From the NCBI GenBank assembly GCA_030428255.1, contig JAUIBT010000001.1:62001-126000 (forward strand): a DNA stretch of 64,000 nucleotides, given 5' to 3'. Both the position numbers and the translations under genes were made by a program. The notes beneath the pieces were generated by a model that saw only the letters and a program-made list of their open reading frames with translations, was not told where the DNA came from and searched no databases. This stretch comes from Alphaproteobacteria bacterium. GTDB lineage: Bacteria; Pseudomonadota; Alphaproteobacteria; UBA7985; JAUIBT01. How positions within the stretch are numbered: the stretch's first letter is position 1; each line of letters opens with the position of its first letter. Of this stretch, positions 42,795 to 50,047 are shown piece after piece.

Positions 42795-42870
42795 TGGCTC
42801 CGCGAGCAGGGCTCGAACCTGCGACCCACTGATTAACAGTCAGTTGCTCTACCAACTGAGCTATCGCGGA
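42795..42870 (-). tRNA. tRNA-Asn (anticodon GTT)
   Basis: The 76-nt - strand sequence begins TCCGCGA and ends TCGCGGA-G-CCA, so the acceptor stem pairs fully and CCA is encoded. The D arm (TAGCTCAGTTGGTAGAGCA), the anticodon arm with CTGTTAA in the loop (anticodon GTT), and the T arm with GGTTCGAGCC are all present. Confidence 0.97.
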
Positions 42871-43069
42871 ACAATGGCGACCTGATATCAGGACTAGCCC
42901 CCTACATCAAGTCATATTTTGCTATGAAATTCGGTGCGTAGGGCTGGCAAATATGCCGTTCCCGACGCCCTCATTTCAAGGCTCGCCGTCTGTAGCCCAA
43001 GGCCCTGGCCCTGTCAACAGACGAAGTGACCACGGGCTGATAAAAGACCTGGGCGCAAGCGATCTCGGC

Positions 43070-43555
43070 TCAACTTTTCTCACCGATCAGCACGTCCAGC
43101 ACGTTCGAGACAAGCTGTTGCTTGCTGTTAACGCCCGCTTTGCGATAGACCGCGCTGCACTGATTTTTCACAGTTCCCTCGCTGGTCTCACGAATGCCCG
43201 AGATTTCGGCGATACTAAACCCTTTGATCAGCAGCATTGCAATTTCGCTCTCGGCGTCCGTGAGCTGCCAGTCTTTAAAGATATCAGCCACAAGGGTTTC
43301 GAACTTTTTTTGCACGTTACCCATCCGAAGTTGCAGACGCGAGTTGTCTCGATAAAACCGCACAGTCGCGACCATGCCGCAGAAGAAGCCTAGGAGCGCG
43401 AACACCACCTCGACGATCTCAAGGTACTCGATGTACTTCCAGTCAACCTTCAGCCGGGCGTCATTGACCATGACCACGAACTCCAGCGTCGCCAAAAGGC
43501 AGAGCGTGGTCGAAAAGATGATGGTCAAAAAGATCCACAGGCGATTGTCGGACAT
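43070..43555 (-). CDS. Membrane-anchored LuxR-type helix-turn-helix protein
   Basis: A 161-residue protein. Two hydrophobic segments lie at about residues 7-29 and 45-67, joined by a short charged loop (VMVNDARLKVDWKYIEYL). A coiled-coil-like linker (NSRLQLRMGNVQKKFETL) leads to a C-terminal LuxR/GerE DNA-binding domain (about 95-157: LTDAESEIAMLLIKGFSIAEISGIRETSEGTVKNQCSAVYRKAGVNSKQQL). No response-regulator receiver domain is present. Such proteins may pass a membrane signal to DNA without a kinase. The target is unknown, and it stands alone beside the tRNA gene. Confidence 0.75.
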   Translation of the reverse strand: MSDNRLWIFLTIIFSTTLCLLATLEFVVMVNDARLKVDWKYIEYLEIVEVVFALLGFFCGMVATVRFYRDNSRLQLRMGNVQKKFETLVADIFKDWQLTDAESEIAMLLIKGFSIAEISGIRETSEGTVKNQCSAVYRKAGVNSKQQLVSNVLDVLIGEKS

Positions 43556-43753
43556 GTCGCTTCCTTTGCTTCGCCCTCACTCAAACTCACCAACGGGTCC
43601 TGCGAGAAGCGTTCGGCACGATCGATGCCATGGGGGACGGCGCTACCGCCACAACGGCAGCGAGAAGCGCCTATGGTAGACCAGTGCGGTGGGCAAGCAA
43701 CAGGCTAGCTTGCCTCACCTTCCCTGAGCCGCCCGACGCCACTGGCCGGTTGG

Positions 43754-44116
43754 CTAGTCATCATCGTGGTCGTTGCCGTGATCATCGTCGTGGTCGTCGC
43801 GGTCGTTGTGGCGGCGATCATTGTCATCGCGATCATTGTGGCTTGAACCTGACCGCCAGCTGTGCTCGCGGTCCTTGCGGTCACGGAAGACATGGCCGGT
43901 GTCTGCATCTATGATGATTTCGCGCGAGCCGCCGCGTCCATCAGCCTCGATTTTGATACGCCCCATCAGGGTTCGACGCACCTCAAAGGACCGATATCCC
44001 TGGGCGCGCATTTGGTCGATGACTCTGTTCACCGCCGCAGAATAGGCTTGCGCTGCGGTTTGGGCGCCAAAGGTAAGAACTGCGGCTGCGATTGCAACTT
44101 TTGTCATGGTTTTCAT
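43754..44116 (-). CDS. Secreted PepSY-like protein with His/Asp-rich tail
   Basis: A 120-residue protein with a signal peptide (about 1-25, MKTMTKVAIAAAVLTFGAQTAAQA). A PepSY-like unit (about 28-75) shows VIDQMRAQGYRSFEVRRTLMGRIKIEADG followed by REIIIDADTGHVFRD. The last 40 residues are almost only Asp, His, Asn and Arg, from GAC/CAC/GAT repeats, and would bind metal ions or act as a flexible acidic tail. The ATG at 44116 lies 9 nt after a GGAG site and is preferred over a GTG at 44149. PepSY proteins often work in the periplasm with proteases or electron-transfer proteins. Confidence 0.7.
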   Translation of the reverse strand: MKTMTKVAIAAAVLTFGAQTAAQAYSAAVNRVIDQMRAQGYRSFEVRRTLMGRIKIEADGRGGSREIIIDADTGHVFRDRKDREHSWRSGSSHNDRDDNDRRHNDRDDHDDDHGNDHDDD

Positions 44117-44463
44117 GGAAGGCTCTCCGTTTGTGACGCTCACGATCACAATCTGGGTTCAGATAGCGCGAGCGGTGGTTTGAGAGGCGGCGTAGGTTCG
44201 ACGCCTCGGATGCCTTCAAAAGTCACCATTTTGACTGAACTTGATATGGGCTAAGGGATTAGGGCGCAGTGCCTATCCAGTTCGGCCAAAAGCCTCTGGA
44301 CCGAAGTTTTAGAAGTTCGCCAGGCCAGAACGCCTTGATGTGACAAAGGTCACAGGCCTAGGCAGGCACTACCAGTCCGGTGCCAAAGGGCATGTTCGCT
44401 GCCTCAGCGCGGCCATGGGCGTTTGGACCTAAGCAACTGAGCGGCGCAGGGGTCGACGCTAAG
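44117..44463. other. 347-bp intergenic region with a Crp/Fnr-type palindrome
   Basis: The region lies upstream of the PepSY-like gene and downstream of the DUF2478 gene, both on the - strand. Apart from the perfect Crp-type palindrome at 44339-44354 I see no gene, terminator or repeat. Confidence 0.5.
44339..44354. promoter_or_regulatory. Perfect Crp-consensus palindrome
   Basis: TGTGA (44339-44343), six bases, TCACA (44350-44354) matches the Crp consensus exactly. It lies 223 bp upstream of the PepSY-like gene start. The target could be that gene, an unannotated transcript, or none; regulation is inferred from the match only. Confidence 0.5.
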
Positions 44464-44985
44464 CTAAGCCGCCGCCTCACATCTGGTCAGGGCTGCAAGG
44501 ACCCAGCGCTGCACCACATCCTCACACGGCTCCAACGCAACCGCCAAACCCGCGGTGAATTCGTGAAAAGCGGCAGCGTTCAACGCGTTGAGGCCGACCA
44601 AAACCGGGATATCCTGGGCCAAGGCTTCGGCAATCAAACCGCGAAACCCGCGCCCTTCGGCTTCGTGCTTGCCGAATTTGTTGACCAGCAAGCAGTCGGC
44701 CCCGGCCGCCAAAGCGGACTCAGCGTGGCCAACCGCGCGTTCAAGCGCCATGGGATCAAGGCGGCAGCCTTTGGCGTGTTGGCCTAAAGACTGAGATATG
44801 CGGATGCGGGGCCCGTCCGGGAGCAGCAAAACGTCCATGTCGCAAGGTCCTTGGTCGCCCCGCTCGCAATTGACCTGGATGGTGCCTGCCAAGCGCAGCC
44901 CTTGGGCCAGCAATTTTTGAGCCACCGCAGCCAACAGCAAGTCTGTGCCGCCGCTTTGCGGGGCCATGGTATAAGCGATCTTCAT
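44464..44985 (-). CDS. DUF2478-family protein
   Basis: A 173-residue protein resembling the DUF2478 family, which has a P-loop-like NTPase fold and is often found near molybdenum-enzyme genes. Visible features are MKIAYTMAPQSGGTDLLLAAVAQKLLAQGLRLAG at the start, CDMDVLLLPDGPRIRISQSLG, a cysteine at KGCRLDP, and ADCLLVNKFGKHEAEGRGFRGLIAEALAQDIPVLVGLN. The classic Walker A lysine is absent from the N-terminal loop. It is the last gene of the nitrate respiration group and may take part in molybdenum cofactor handling. That role is inferred. Confidence 0.7.
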   Translation of the reverse strand: MKIAYTMAPQSGGTDLLLAAVAQKLLAQGLRLAGTIQVNCERGDQGPCDMDVLLLPDGPRIRISQSLGQHAKGCRLDPMALERAVGHAESALAAGADCLLVNKFGKHEAEGRGFRGLIAEALAQDIPVLVGLNALNAAAFHEFTAGLAVALEPCEDVVQRWVLAALTRCEAAA

Positions 44986-45048
44986 GCTACTTTCTCCTCA
45001 GCGCAGACAGCGGCGCCTTTCTTTCTGGGATGAACCATGCCCCTGCCC

Positions 45049-45684
45049 TCAGCGGCTGGCGGCCATGTTTGCCAGGTCATCTGTTTGGAAATGCCCTGGA
45101 CCTATTGAGCAATCCAAAGGCTTTAGGCAACCGTTTTGCAGACCATAGATCAGGCCATGAACGCGCACATCCGCGCCTCTGGCCCAGGCCTTTTGCAGGA
45201 TCGGGGTCTCAGAGGCCCGCCGCACGCCTTCAATAACGTTGAGTTCGGCCAAGCGATCCCGCCGGGCCTCAACATCTGCGCATTGCGCCAAGTCAACGGC
45301 GTAGGCGCGCGCCAGTCGTCGGATCGGCTCAAGCCAGTGATCGGCCAAGCCGTGTGGCATGTCCTCGGTGGCGGCCTTGACCCCTCCGCAGCCGTAGTGG
45401 CCACAAACAATGATCTCGCGCACCTGCAAGGCATCGACGGCAAATTCCAAAGCCGAGAGTAAATTCATGTCCGACGAATGCACGACATTGGCAACATTCC
45501 GGTGCACAAACACCTCGCCAGGGTCCAGACCTGCGACCACATTTGCAGGCACGCGGCTGTCAGAACACCCAATCCAAAAGAACTCCGGCGATTGTTGCGC
45601 GGCAAGGCGGGCGAAGAAGTCCGGATCGTTCTGGACCTTCTGCCGTGACCAGGCCGCGTTTCTTTCAAACAGATCACTGAGCAT
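45049..45684 (-). CDS. Beta-class carbonic anhydrase
   Basis: A 211-residue beta-carbonic anhydrase that interconverts CO2 and bicarbonate. Zinc ligands and catalytic dyad are present: Cys40, Asp42 and Arg44 (GCSDSRVPA), and His96 and Cys99 (GHYGCGGV). The conserved VHRNVANVV and the ending KPLDCSIGPG are typical. The start at 45684 (MLSDLFERNAAW) matches the family; the reading from 45738 is too long. The start overlaps the hemerythrin stop by 11 nt. Its presence in a nitrate respiration operon suggests a need for bicarbonate or pH balance during anaerobic growth, which is an inference. Confidence 0.92.
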   Translation of the reverse strand: MLSDLFERNAAWSRQKVQNDPDFFARLAAQQSPEFFWIGCSDSRVPANVVAGLDPGEVFVHRNVANVVHSSDMNLLSALEFAVDALQVREIIVCGHYGCGGVKAATEDMPHGLADHWLEPIRRLARAYAVDLAQCADVEARRDRLAELNVIEGVRRASETPILQKAWARGADVRVHGLIYGLQNGCLKPLDCSIGPGHFQTDDLANMAASR

Positions 45685-46225
45685 AATACGCCTCCTCGCG
45701 GCGCTGCTTGAAGATGGCTCCCAGCGTCTGCAAGTCATCTGCGGTCAGACGCGCACGTGCCAAAGGCAAAATGATCGCGTTCTCAAAGATCAAATGGCGG
45801 CGCGCCGCCGAGGTATAAGCCAAGAGGCTTGCGAGCTCCTCCTCGCCCAAGGCGCTCGGACTTGCGTCGATCTTCTTTAAAAGCCGCAGCACCTGTGCCG
45901 TTGTATGCTCAATGGCCCGGTGATCGCCTTCAAGTTTGCTCAAAGCGCGTTCAATTTCATCTTCTGCCTCGCAGCGTGTGCGTAGCAAGGGGAACAGCTC
46001 CTCCTCCTCATTGCGCAGATGAACCGGCAGCTCGCCGCGAAGAAAGGCGAGCGCCTGTTCGGGGCGATCCCCGCTGCGTGGGCAGCCCGTCGCCAACCGG
46101 TCCATCAGTGCACAAATCTCCCGCTCGCGCAGATGATCTTGATAGAGCATATCCAGAGGGCCGTCGCCAGGCAACGGCGAGCCCAAGCCCGACGCAGCGC
46201 TGTTGATGTGTGCTTGCTTTCGCAT
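45674..46225 (-). CDS. Hemerythrin-like (HHE) protein
   Basis: A 183-residue four-helix protein with the iron-ligand pattern of hemerythrin HHE domains: YQDHLREREICALMDRLA, PVHLRNEEEELFPLL, LEGDHRAIEHTTAQVLRLL and TSAARRHLIFENAIILPLA. These give the series of His and Glu residues needed for a diiron site. The start at 46225 (MRKQAH) follows a ribosome-like GGAG stretch. HHE proteins bind O2 or NO or repair iron centres, and their link with nitrate reduction suggests NO or iron-sulfur protection. It lies between the PpiC and carbonic anhydrase genes in the same operon. Confidence 0.85.
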   Translation of the reverse strand: MRKQAHINSAASGLGSPLPGDGPLDMLYQDHLREREICALMDRLATGCPRSGDRPEQALAFLRGELPVHLRNEEEELFPLLRTRCEAEDEIERALSKLEGDHRAIEHTTAQVLRLLKKIDASPSALGEEELASLLAYTSAARRHLIFENAIILPLARARLTADDLQTLGAIFKQRREEAYYAQ

Positions 46226-46244
46226 AGGCGCTCCTTTCTGAAGA

Positions 46245-47042
46245 TCAGTGTGGCTCGAAATCAATGCCCTTGATATCTGCGTCGGCGACAAGCGCAGCGA
46301 CGAATTCCCGAGCTCTGCGCGCCCATGCCGCCTTCTCCAAGGCCTCAGCAATCTTGGCCTCAACCGCGTCAAAGGGCAGCCGCGCGCCTACGGCCTTGGC
46401 CTCAACGCGGATAAGGTGCCAGCCAAATCGCGTGCGCAGGGGGGCCTGGCTCGTCTGGCCAGCATCAAGCTGGTGAAGCGCGCGCTCGAACTCAGGTACG
46501 GTATCGCCGTGCCGCAGTTGACCCAGGGCACCGCCGTTCTCCTTTGAACTACAATCGCTGTTCTTGCGTGCCAGATCAGCAAAGGACTCGGGTGCGGCCT
46601 GCAGCTTCGTGGCAAGCTCTGCGCAGCGCTCAAAGGCTGCTGTGCTTGCGGCTTGATCTTGATGATCGCAGGCGCACAAGATGTGCGAGGCCTGCCACAA
46701 AGGCGCGGTGCAAAACCGCTCTGGGTGGCGGTCGTAGACCTCTCGGACTTCCGCCCGCGTCGGCCGCGTGGGGCTGACTTCTTGCTCCAACAAGTGGCGC
46801 AGTTGGGCTTCATCATCGGTTTCCCAGCGTCCCGGAGCCACCTGTTCTGGCGCGCTGGCTTCGCCGCGCCGCTGCGCCTCTTGCAACAACAGGGTGCGCA
46901 GCGCAACCGCTTGGGCAGCCTGTCGCCAAGCAAGGCCAGGCTTGCCCTTGGGTGCGTCGTGGTTTTGCACCTCGGCGGCAATCACCGCATAGGGCACCGC
47001 CTCACCGTTGATGACCAAACCAGGTAGGGCCTGATCTGTCAT
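46245..47042 (-). CDS. PpiC-type peptidyl-prolyl cis-trans isomerase (NifM-like)
   Basis: A 265-residue protein with an N-terminal helical region and a parvulin domain (about residues 115-225: LWQASHILCACDHQD, FADLARKNSDCSSKENGGALGQLRHGDTVPEFERALHQLDAGQTS, RFGWHLIRVEAK). No signal peptide is seen, so it is probably cytoplasmic. Parvulins of this kind are common in alphaproteobacterial nar operons, where they probably help fold or mature the NarGHI complex. The start at 47042 (MTDQALPG) lies 17 bp after narI and is preferred over the reading from 47156, which overlaps narI. Confidence 0.85.
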   Translation of the reverse strand: MTDQALPGLVINGEAVPYAVIAAEVQNHDAPKGKPGLAWRQAAQAVALRTLLLQEAQRRGEASAPEQVAPGRWETDDEAQLRHLLEQEVSPTRPTRAEVREVYDRHPERFCTAPLWQASHILCACDHQDQAASTAAFERCAELATKLQAAPESFADLARKNSDCSSKENGGALGQLRHGDTVPEFERALHQLDAGQTSQAPLRTRFGWHLIRVEAKAVGARLPFDAVEAKIAEALEKAAWARRAREFVAALVADADIKGIDFEPH

Positions 47043-47058
47043 GTCACCTCTCCTTCCC

Positions 47059-47802
47059 TTAGCCGCGATTGGAGTGCTGGGGTGACGCCCCCTTGGCGCG
47101 CTTGGGCAGCGGCTCGCGGCGGCGTGTACGCACAATCTGGTAGCCCGTCCGCCCAATCAGATACCGCACAGGGGCGGCAAGTCCGGACAGCAGGTGAACA
47201 AGCCGCGTAAAGGGGAACAGCAAGAAGATGGTCAGCCCCAAGACAATGTGCAGCTTGAACACCAGGGCGGCTTCCGCGACATAGTCTGCAGCGCCAGGTT
47301 GGAAGGTCCAAATCATCTGAGCCCAGGTCATGAACTTGACCATCTCGTGCCCATCCGAGTGCTGCCAACTAACCGGCACCGTGCCCAGGCCTAAGATGAG
47401 TTGGACGACCAGGATGATCAAAATGGCCGTGTCCGCGAAACTTGATGTCTTGCGGATGCGTGGATCTGTCAGACGACGATGCAACAGCAAGGCCCCACCC
47501 AGCAAGGCCATGGCACCCGCCACCCCGCCGGCTGCGATCGCAAGCAGCTGTTTGGCCTCGTGGCTGACGCCCAGCGCATCAAATATCCAAATCGGCGTCA
47601 AGAGCCCGACGAAATGGCCCGCAAAGATCACCAGCACGCCCAAGTGAAACAGGATTGATCCTGCGATCAATTGCTTGCGCCTCAGCAACTGGCTGGACTC
47701 GCTCTTCCAGGTAAAGGGATCGCGCTCATAACGGGCAATCGAGCCAATGATCAGCACCGCCAGGGCGATATAGGGGTAAATCCCAAATAGAAAACCGTTC
47801 AT
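47059..47802 (-). CDS. narI: Respiratory nitrate reductase gamma subunit (cytochrome b)
   Basis: A 247-residue inner-membrane protein with five transmembrane helices. It carries two hemes b and passes electrons from quinol to NarH. Typical parts are the N terminus MNGFLFGIYPYIALAVLIIGSIARYERDPFTWKSESSQLL, the first heme ligand in FHLGVLVIFAGHFVGLLTP, and the later HIVLGLTIFLLFPFTRLVHLLSG. It lies 11 bp after narJ in the operon. Length and motifs match E. coli NarI (about 225 residues), with a slightly longer C terminus. Confidence 0.95.
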   Translation of the reverse strand: MNGFLFGIYPYIALAVLIIGSIARYERDPFTWKSESSQLLRRKQLIAGSILFHLGVLVIFAGHFVGLLTPIWIFDALGVSHEAKQLLAIAAGGVAGAMALLGGALLLHRRLTDPRIRKTSSFADTAILIILVVQLILGLGTVPVSWQHSDGHEMVKFMTWAQMIWTFQPGAADYVAEAALVFKLHIVLGLTIFLLFPFTRLVHLLSGLAAPVRYLIGRTGYQIVRTRRREPLPKRAKGASPQHSNRG

Positions 47803-47813
47803 GAGTTCCTCGC

Positions 47814-48512
47814 TTACTCTGCTGCCTGGGCTGGAGCCCGGGGTTCATCCATACGCGCCAGCAGGTCACGCGCTTGCGGACAGCCCGCGTCAGGGTCTGG
47901 ACCAAAGCGCACCTCGCTCTCCTCCCAGACCCGATCCAAGGCCGCCAAATCGTTCGGATCGATCTCTTCGCTGGCCAGGAGTTCATCGACCGTTGCGCGG
48001 TCCGCGCTTTGCCCGGACAACTGGCCAAGAGCTGCAAAGACCGCAGCATAGGGACTGTCACGACGCACAAGCCGAGTTCGGAGTGCCTCGAAGATATGCG
48101 CCGCATCCGCCAGGATATCCTGGGCCTCGCTGAACGGGCGGGTTGCCAAGAACTCGAGCAGCACCGGCAAATGGTCGGGCAGCTCAGAGGTCGCGGGCAT
48201 AAAGCCCCCCTCCTCATAAGTCTCGATCAAGGAGACCATGGCACCGCCGCGATCACGGCTCTCACCGTGTACATGCTCGAACAGGTTCAATGACAGGCTG
48301 CGCGAGCGGTCAAACAGCAGTACGTAACGCTCTTGCAAGTCGTAGATGTCATCTTGAGCCATGGCATCCAGCAGGGGCCGCAGCTCCCTGCGTGCCACAC
48401 CGGTCAGGCGGGTGTCTGAGGACACAACCGCTGCGATTTCCGGCATGGCGGCTTGCAGCTCGGGCGTCGGGTAGCTCAAAATCAAGGATACGGCTTTCAG
48501 GCATCGATCCAT
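47814..48512 (-). CDS. narJ: Nitrate reductase molybdenum cofactor assembly chaperone
   Basis: A 232-residue TorD/NarJ-family chaperone that helps insert the molybdenum cofactor into NarG before membrane attachment. Family features include LSYPTPELQAAMPEIA, YVLLFDRSRSLSLNLFEHVHGESRDRGGAMVSL, DHLPVLLEFLA and a late acidic region. The start at 48512 (MDRCLKAVSLIL) overlaps the last base of the narH stop codon; the longer frame upstream lies inside narH. The C terminus is rich in Pro, Ala and Arg. Confidence 0.94.
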   Translation of the reverse strand: MDRCLKAVSLILSYPTPELQAAMPEIAAVVSSDTRLTGVARRELRPLLDAMAQDDIYDLQERYVLLFDRSRSLSLNLFEHVHGESRDRGGAMVSLIETYEEGGFMPATSELPDHLPVLLEFLATRPFSEAQDILADAAHIFEALRTRLVRRDSPYAAVFAALGQLSGQSADRATVDELLASEEIDPNDLAALDRVWEESEVRFGPDPDAGCPQARDLLARMDEPRAPAQAAE

Positions 48513-50047
48513 CACGCAGCCCCCTCTGATTGAGCGTTGGGCATGACCAGAGGCCGTTTCGAACCGCCGAACAAGGAGCCCTTGGAAATGCCTGTTGAGC
48601 AGCCGTTGCCATCGGTGAAGCCACAACCGCCCTTCAAATCATAGGCCTCCTCAACCTGCTCCCGGTGGGTGGTCGGGATGACAAATCGATCCTCGTAGTC
48701 CGCCAACGCCATGACTTTGTACATGTCCTCAATCAGCGCGCTGCTCAAGCCGACCCGTTCGGCCAGCCCCTCGTCGATCACGCCGTCGATGGTCTTGGCC
48801 CGCATGTAAGCGCGCATGGCGAGCATGCGCTCCAGGGCCAGAGCGACGGGTGCCTCGTCACCAGCGGTCAGCATGTTGGCCAAATAACGCAACGGAATGC
48901 GCAGATTGGAGACATCGGGCATGCCGCCGTCGGTGCCAATGGCCCCAGCCTCTGCCGCGTTTTGGATCGGCGAAAGCGGCGGGATGTACCAAACCATCGG
49001 CAAGGTGCGATATTCCGGATGCAGCGGGAAGGCGACCTTCCAGTCCATGGCCATCTTCCAAACCGGGCTCTGCTGAGCGGCCTTGATCCAGTCCTCAGGG
49101 ATACCGTCAGCGCGTGCGGCAGCAATGATGTCAGGATCGTTGGGGTCAAGGAAGACACCCAATTGCGCGTCGTAAAGGTCGGTCTTCTGCTCAACGCTGG
49201 CCGCCTCGGCGATCTTGTCCGCGTCGTACAGCATGACGCCCAGATAACGAATGCGCCCCACGCAAGTCTCTGAGCAAACCGTCGGGTTGCCGCTCTCAAT
49301 GCGTGGATAGCAGAGCGTACACTTCTCGGACTTGCCGCTGGACCAATTGTAGTAGACCTTCTTGTAAGGACAGCCCGACACGCACATGCGCCAGCCCCGG
49401 CACTTTTCTTGGTCGATCAAGACGATGCCGTCTTCTTCGCGCTTATAGATCGCGCCCGAAGGACAGCTTGCGGCGCAAGCCGGGTTCAAGCAGTGTTCGC
49501 ACAAGCGCGGCAAATACATCATAAAAGTATTTTCGTACTCGCCGTAAATCTGCTTCTCCACGCCCTCGAAGTTATAGTCCAGGCTGCGCTTAGAGAACTC
49601 GCCGCCCAGAATTTCCTCCCAGTTCGGGCCCTTTTCGATCTTCTCCATACGTTCGCCGGTGATCTTTGAACGCGGGCGCGCCGTTGGAAATGCCTGCATG
49701 TCAGGCGCCGACTTCAAGTGGTCGTAGTCGAAATCGAAGGGCTCGTAGTAGTCGTCGATTTCAGGCAAGTCGGGATTGGCGAACAGCTTGGCCAAGATCC
49801 GCCATTTGGCCCCCTGCTTGGGGTGCAGTTTGCCTGAACGCGTTCGGCTCCATCCACCGTTCCAACGTTGTTGGTTCTCCCAGTCGGTCGGATAACCGCT
49901 GCCGGGTTTGGTCTCGACATTGTTGAACCAGGCGTATTCAACGCCCTCGCGGCTGGTCCAGACGTTCTTGCAGGTGACAGAACAAGTATGGCATCCGATG
50001 CACTTATCCAGGTTCAGCACCATTCCAATTTGAGCTCTTATTCTCAT
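48512..50047 (-). CDS. narH: Respiratory nitrate reductase beta subunit (iron-sulfur)
   Basis: A 511-residue iron-sulfur protein carrying four clusters. Cys16, Cys19, Cys22 and Cys26 form the first motif (CIGCHTCSVTCKNVW). A second (CEHCLNPACAASCPSG) follows. The third has Trp in place of a Cys (CRGWRMCVSGCPYKK), which is the mark of the NarH [3Fe-4S] cluster. A fourth (CTLCYPRIESGNPTVCSETC) completes the set. It moves electrons from NarI to NarG at the cytoplasmic face. The start at 50047 overlaps the narG stop by 4 nt. Confidence 0.96.
   Translation of the reverse strand: MRIRAQIGMVLNLDKCIGCHTCSVTCKNVWTSREGVEYAWFNNVETKPGSGYPTDWENQQRWNGGWSRTRSGKLHPKQGAKWRILAKLFANPDLPEIDDYYEPFDFDYDHLKSAPDMQAFPTARPRSKITGERMEKIEKGPNWEEILGGEFSKRSLDYNFEGVEKQIYGEYENTFMMYLPRLCEHCLNPACAASCPSGAIYKREEDGIVLIDQEKCRGWRMCVSGCPYKKVYYNWSSGKSEKCTLCYPRIESGNPTVCSETCVGRIRYLGVMLYDADKIAEAASVEQKTDLYDAQLGVFLDPNDPDIIAAARADGIPEDWIKAAQQSPVWKMAMDWKVAFPLHPEYRTLPMVWYIPPLSPIQNAAEAGAIGTDGGMPDVSNLRIPLRYLANMLTAGDEAPVALALERMLAMRAYMRAKTIDGVIDEGLAERVGLSSALIEDMYKVMALADYEDRFVIPTTHREQVEEAYDLKGGCGFTDGNGCSTGISKGSLFGGSKRPLVMPNAQSEGAA

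Noticed and set aside
42496-42885. Protein-coding frame across the tRNA-Asn gene
   Set aside because: It runs antisense through an intact tRNA and has no family resemblance.
43630-43914. + strand frame rich in Arg, His and Gly
   Set aside because: It is antisense to the Asp/His repeat tail of the PepSY-like gene, which explains its composition.
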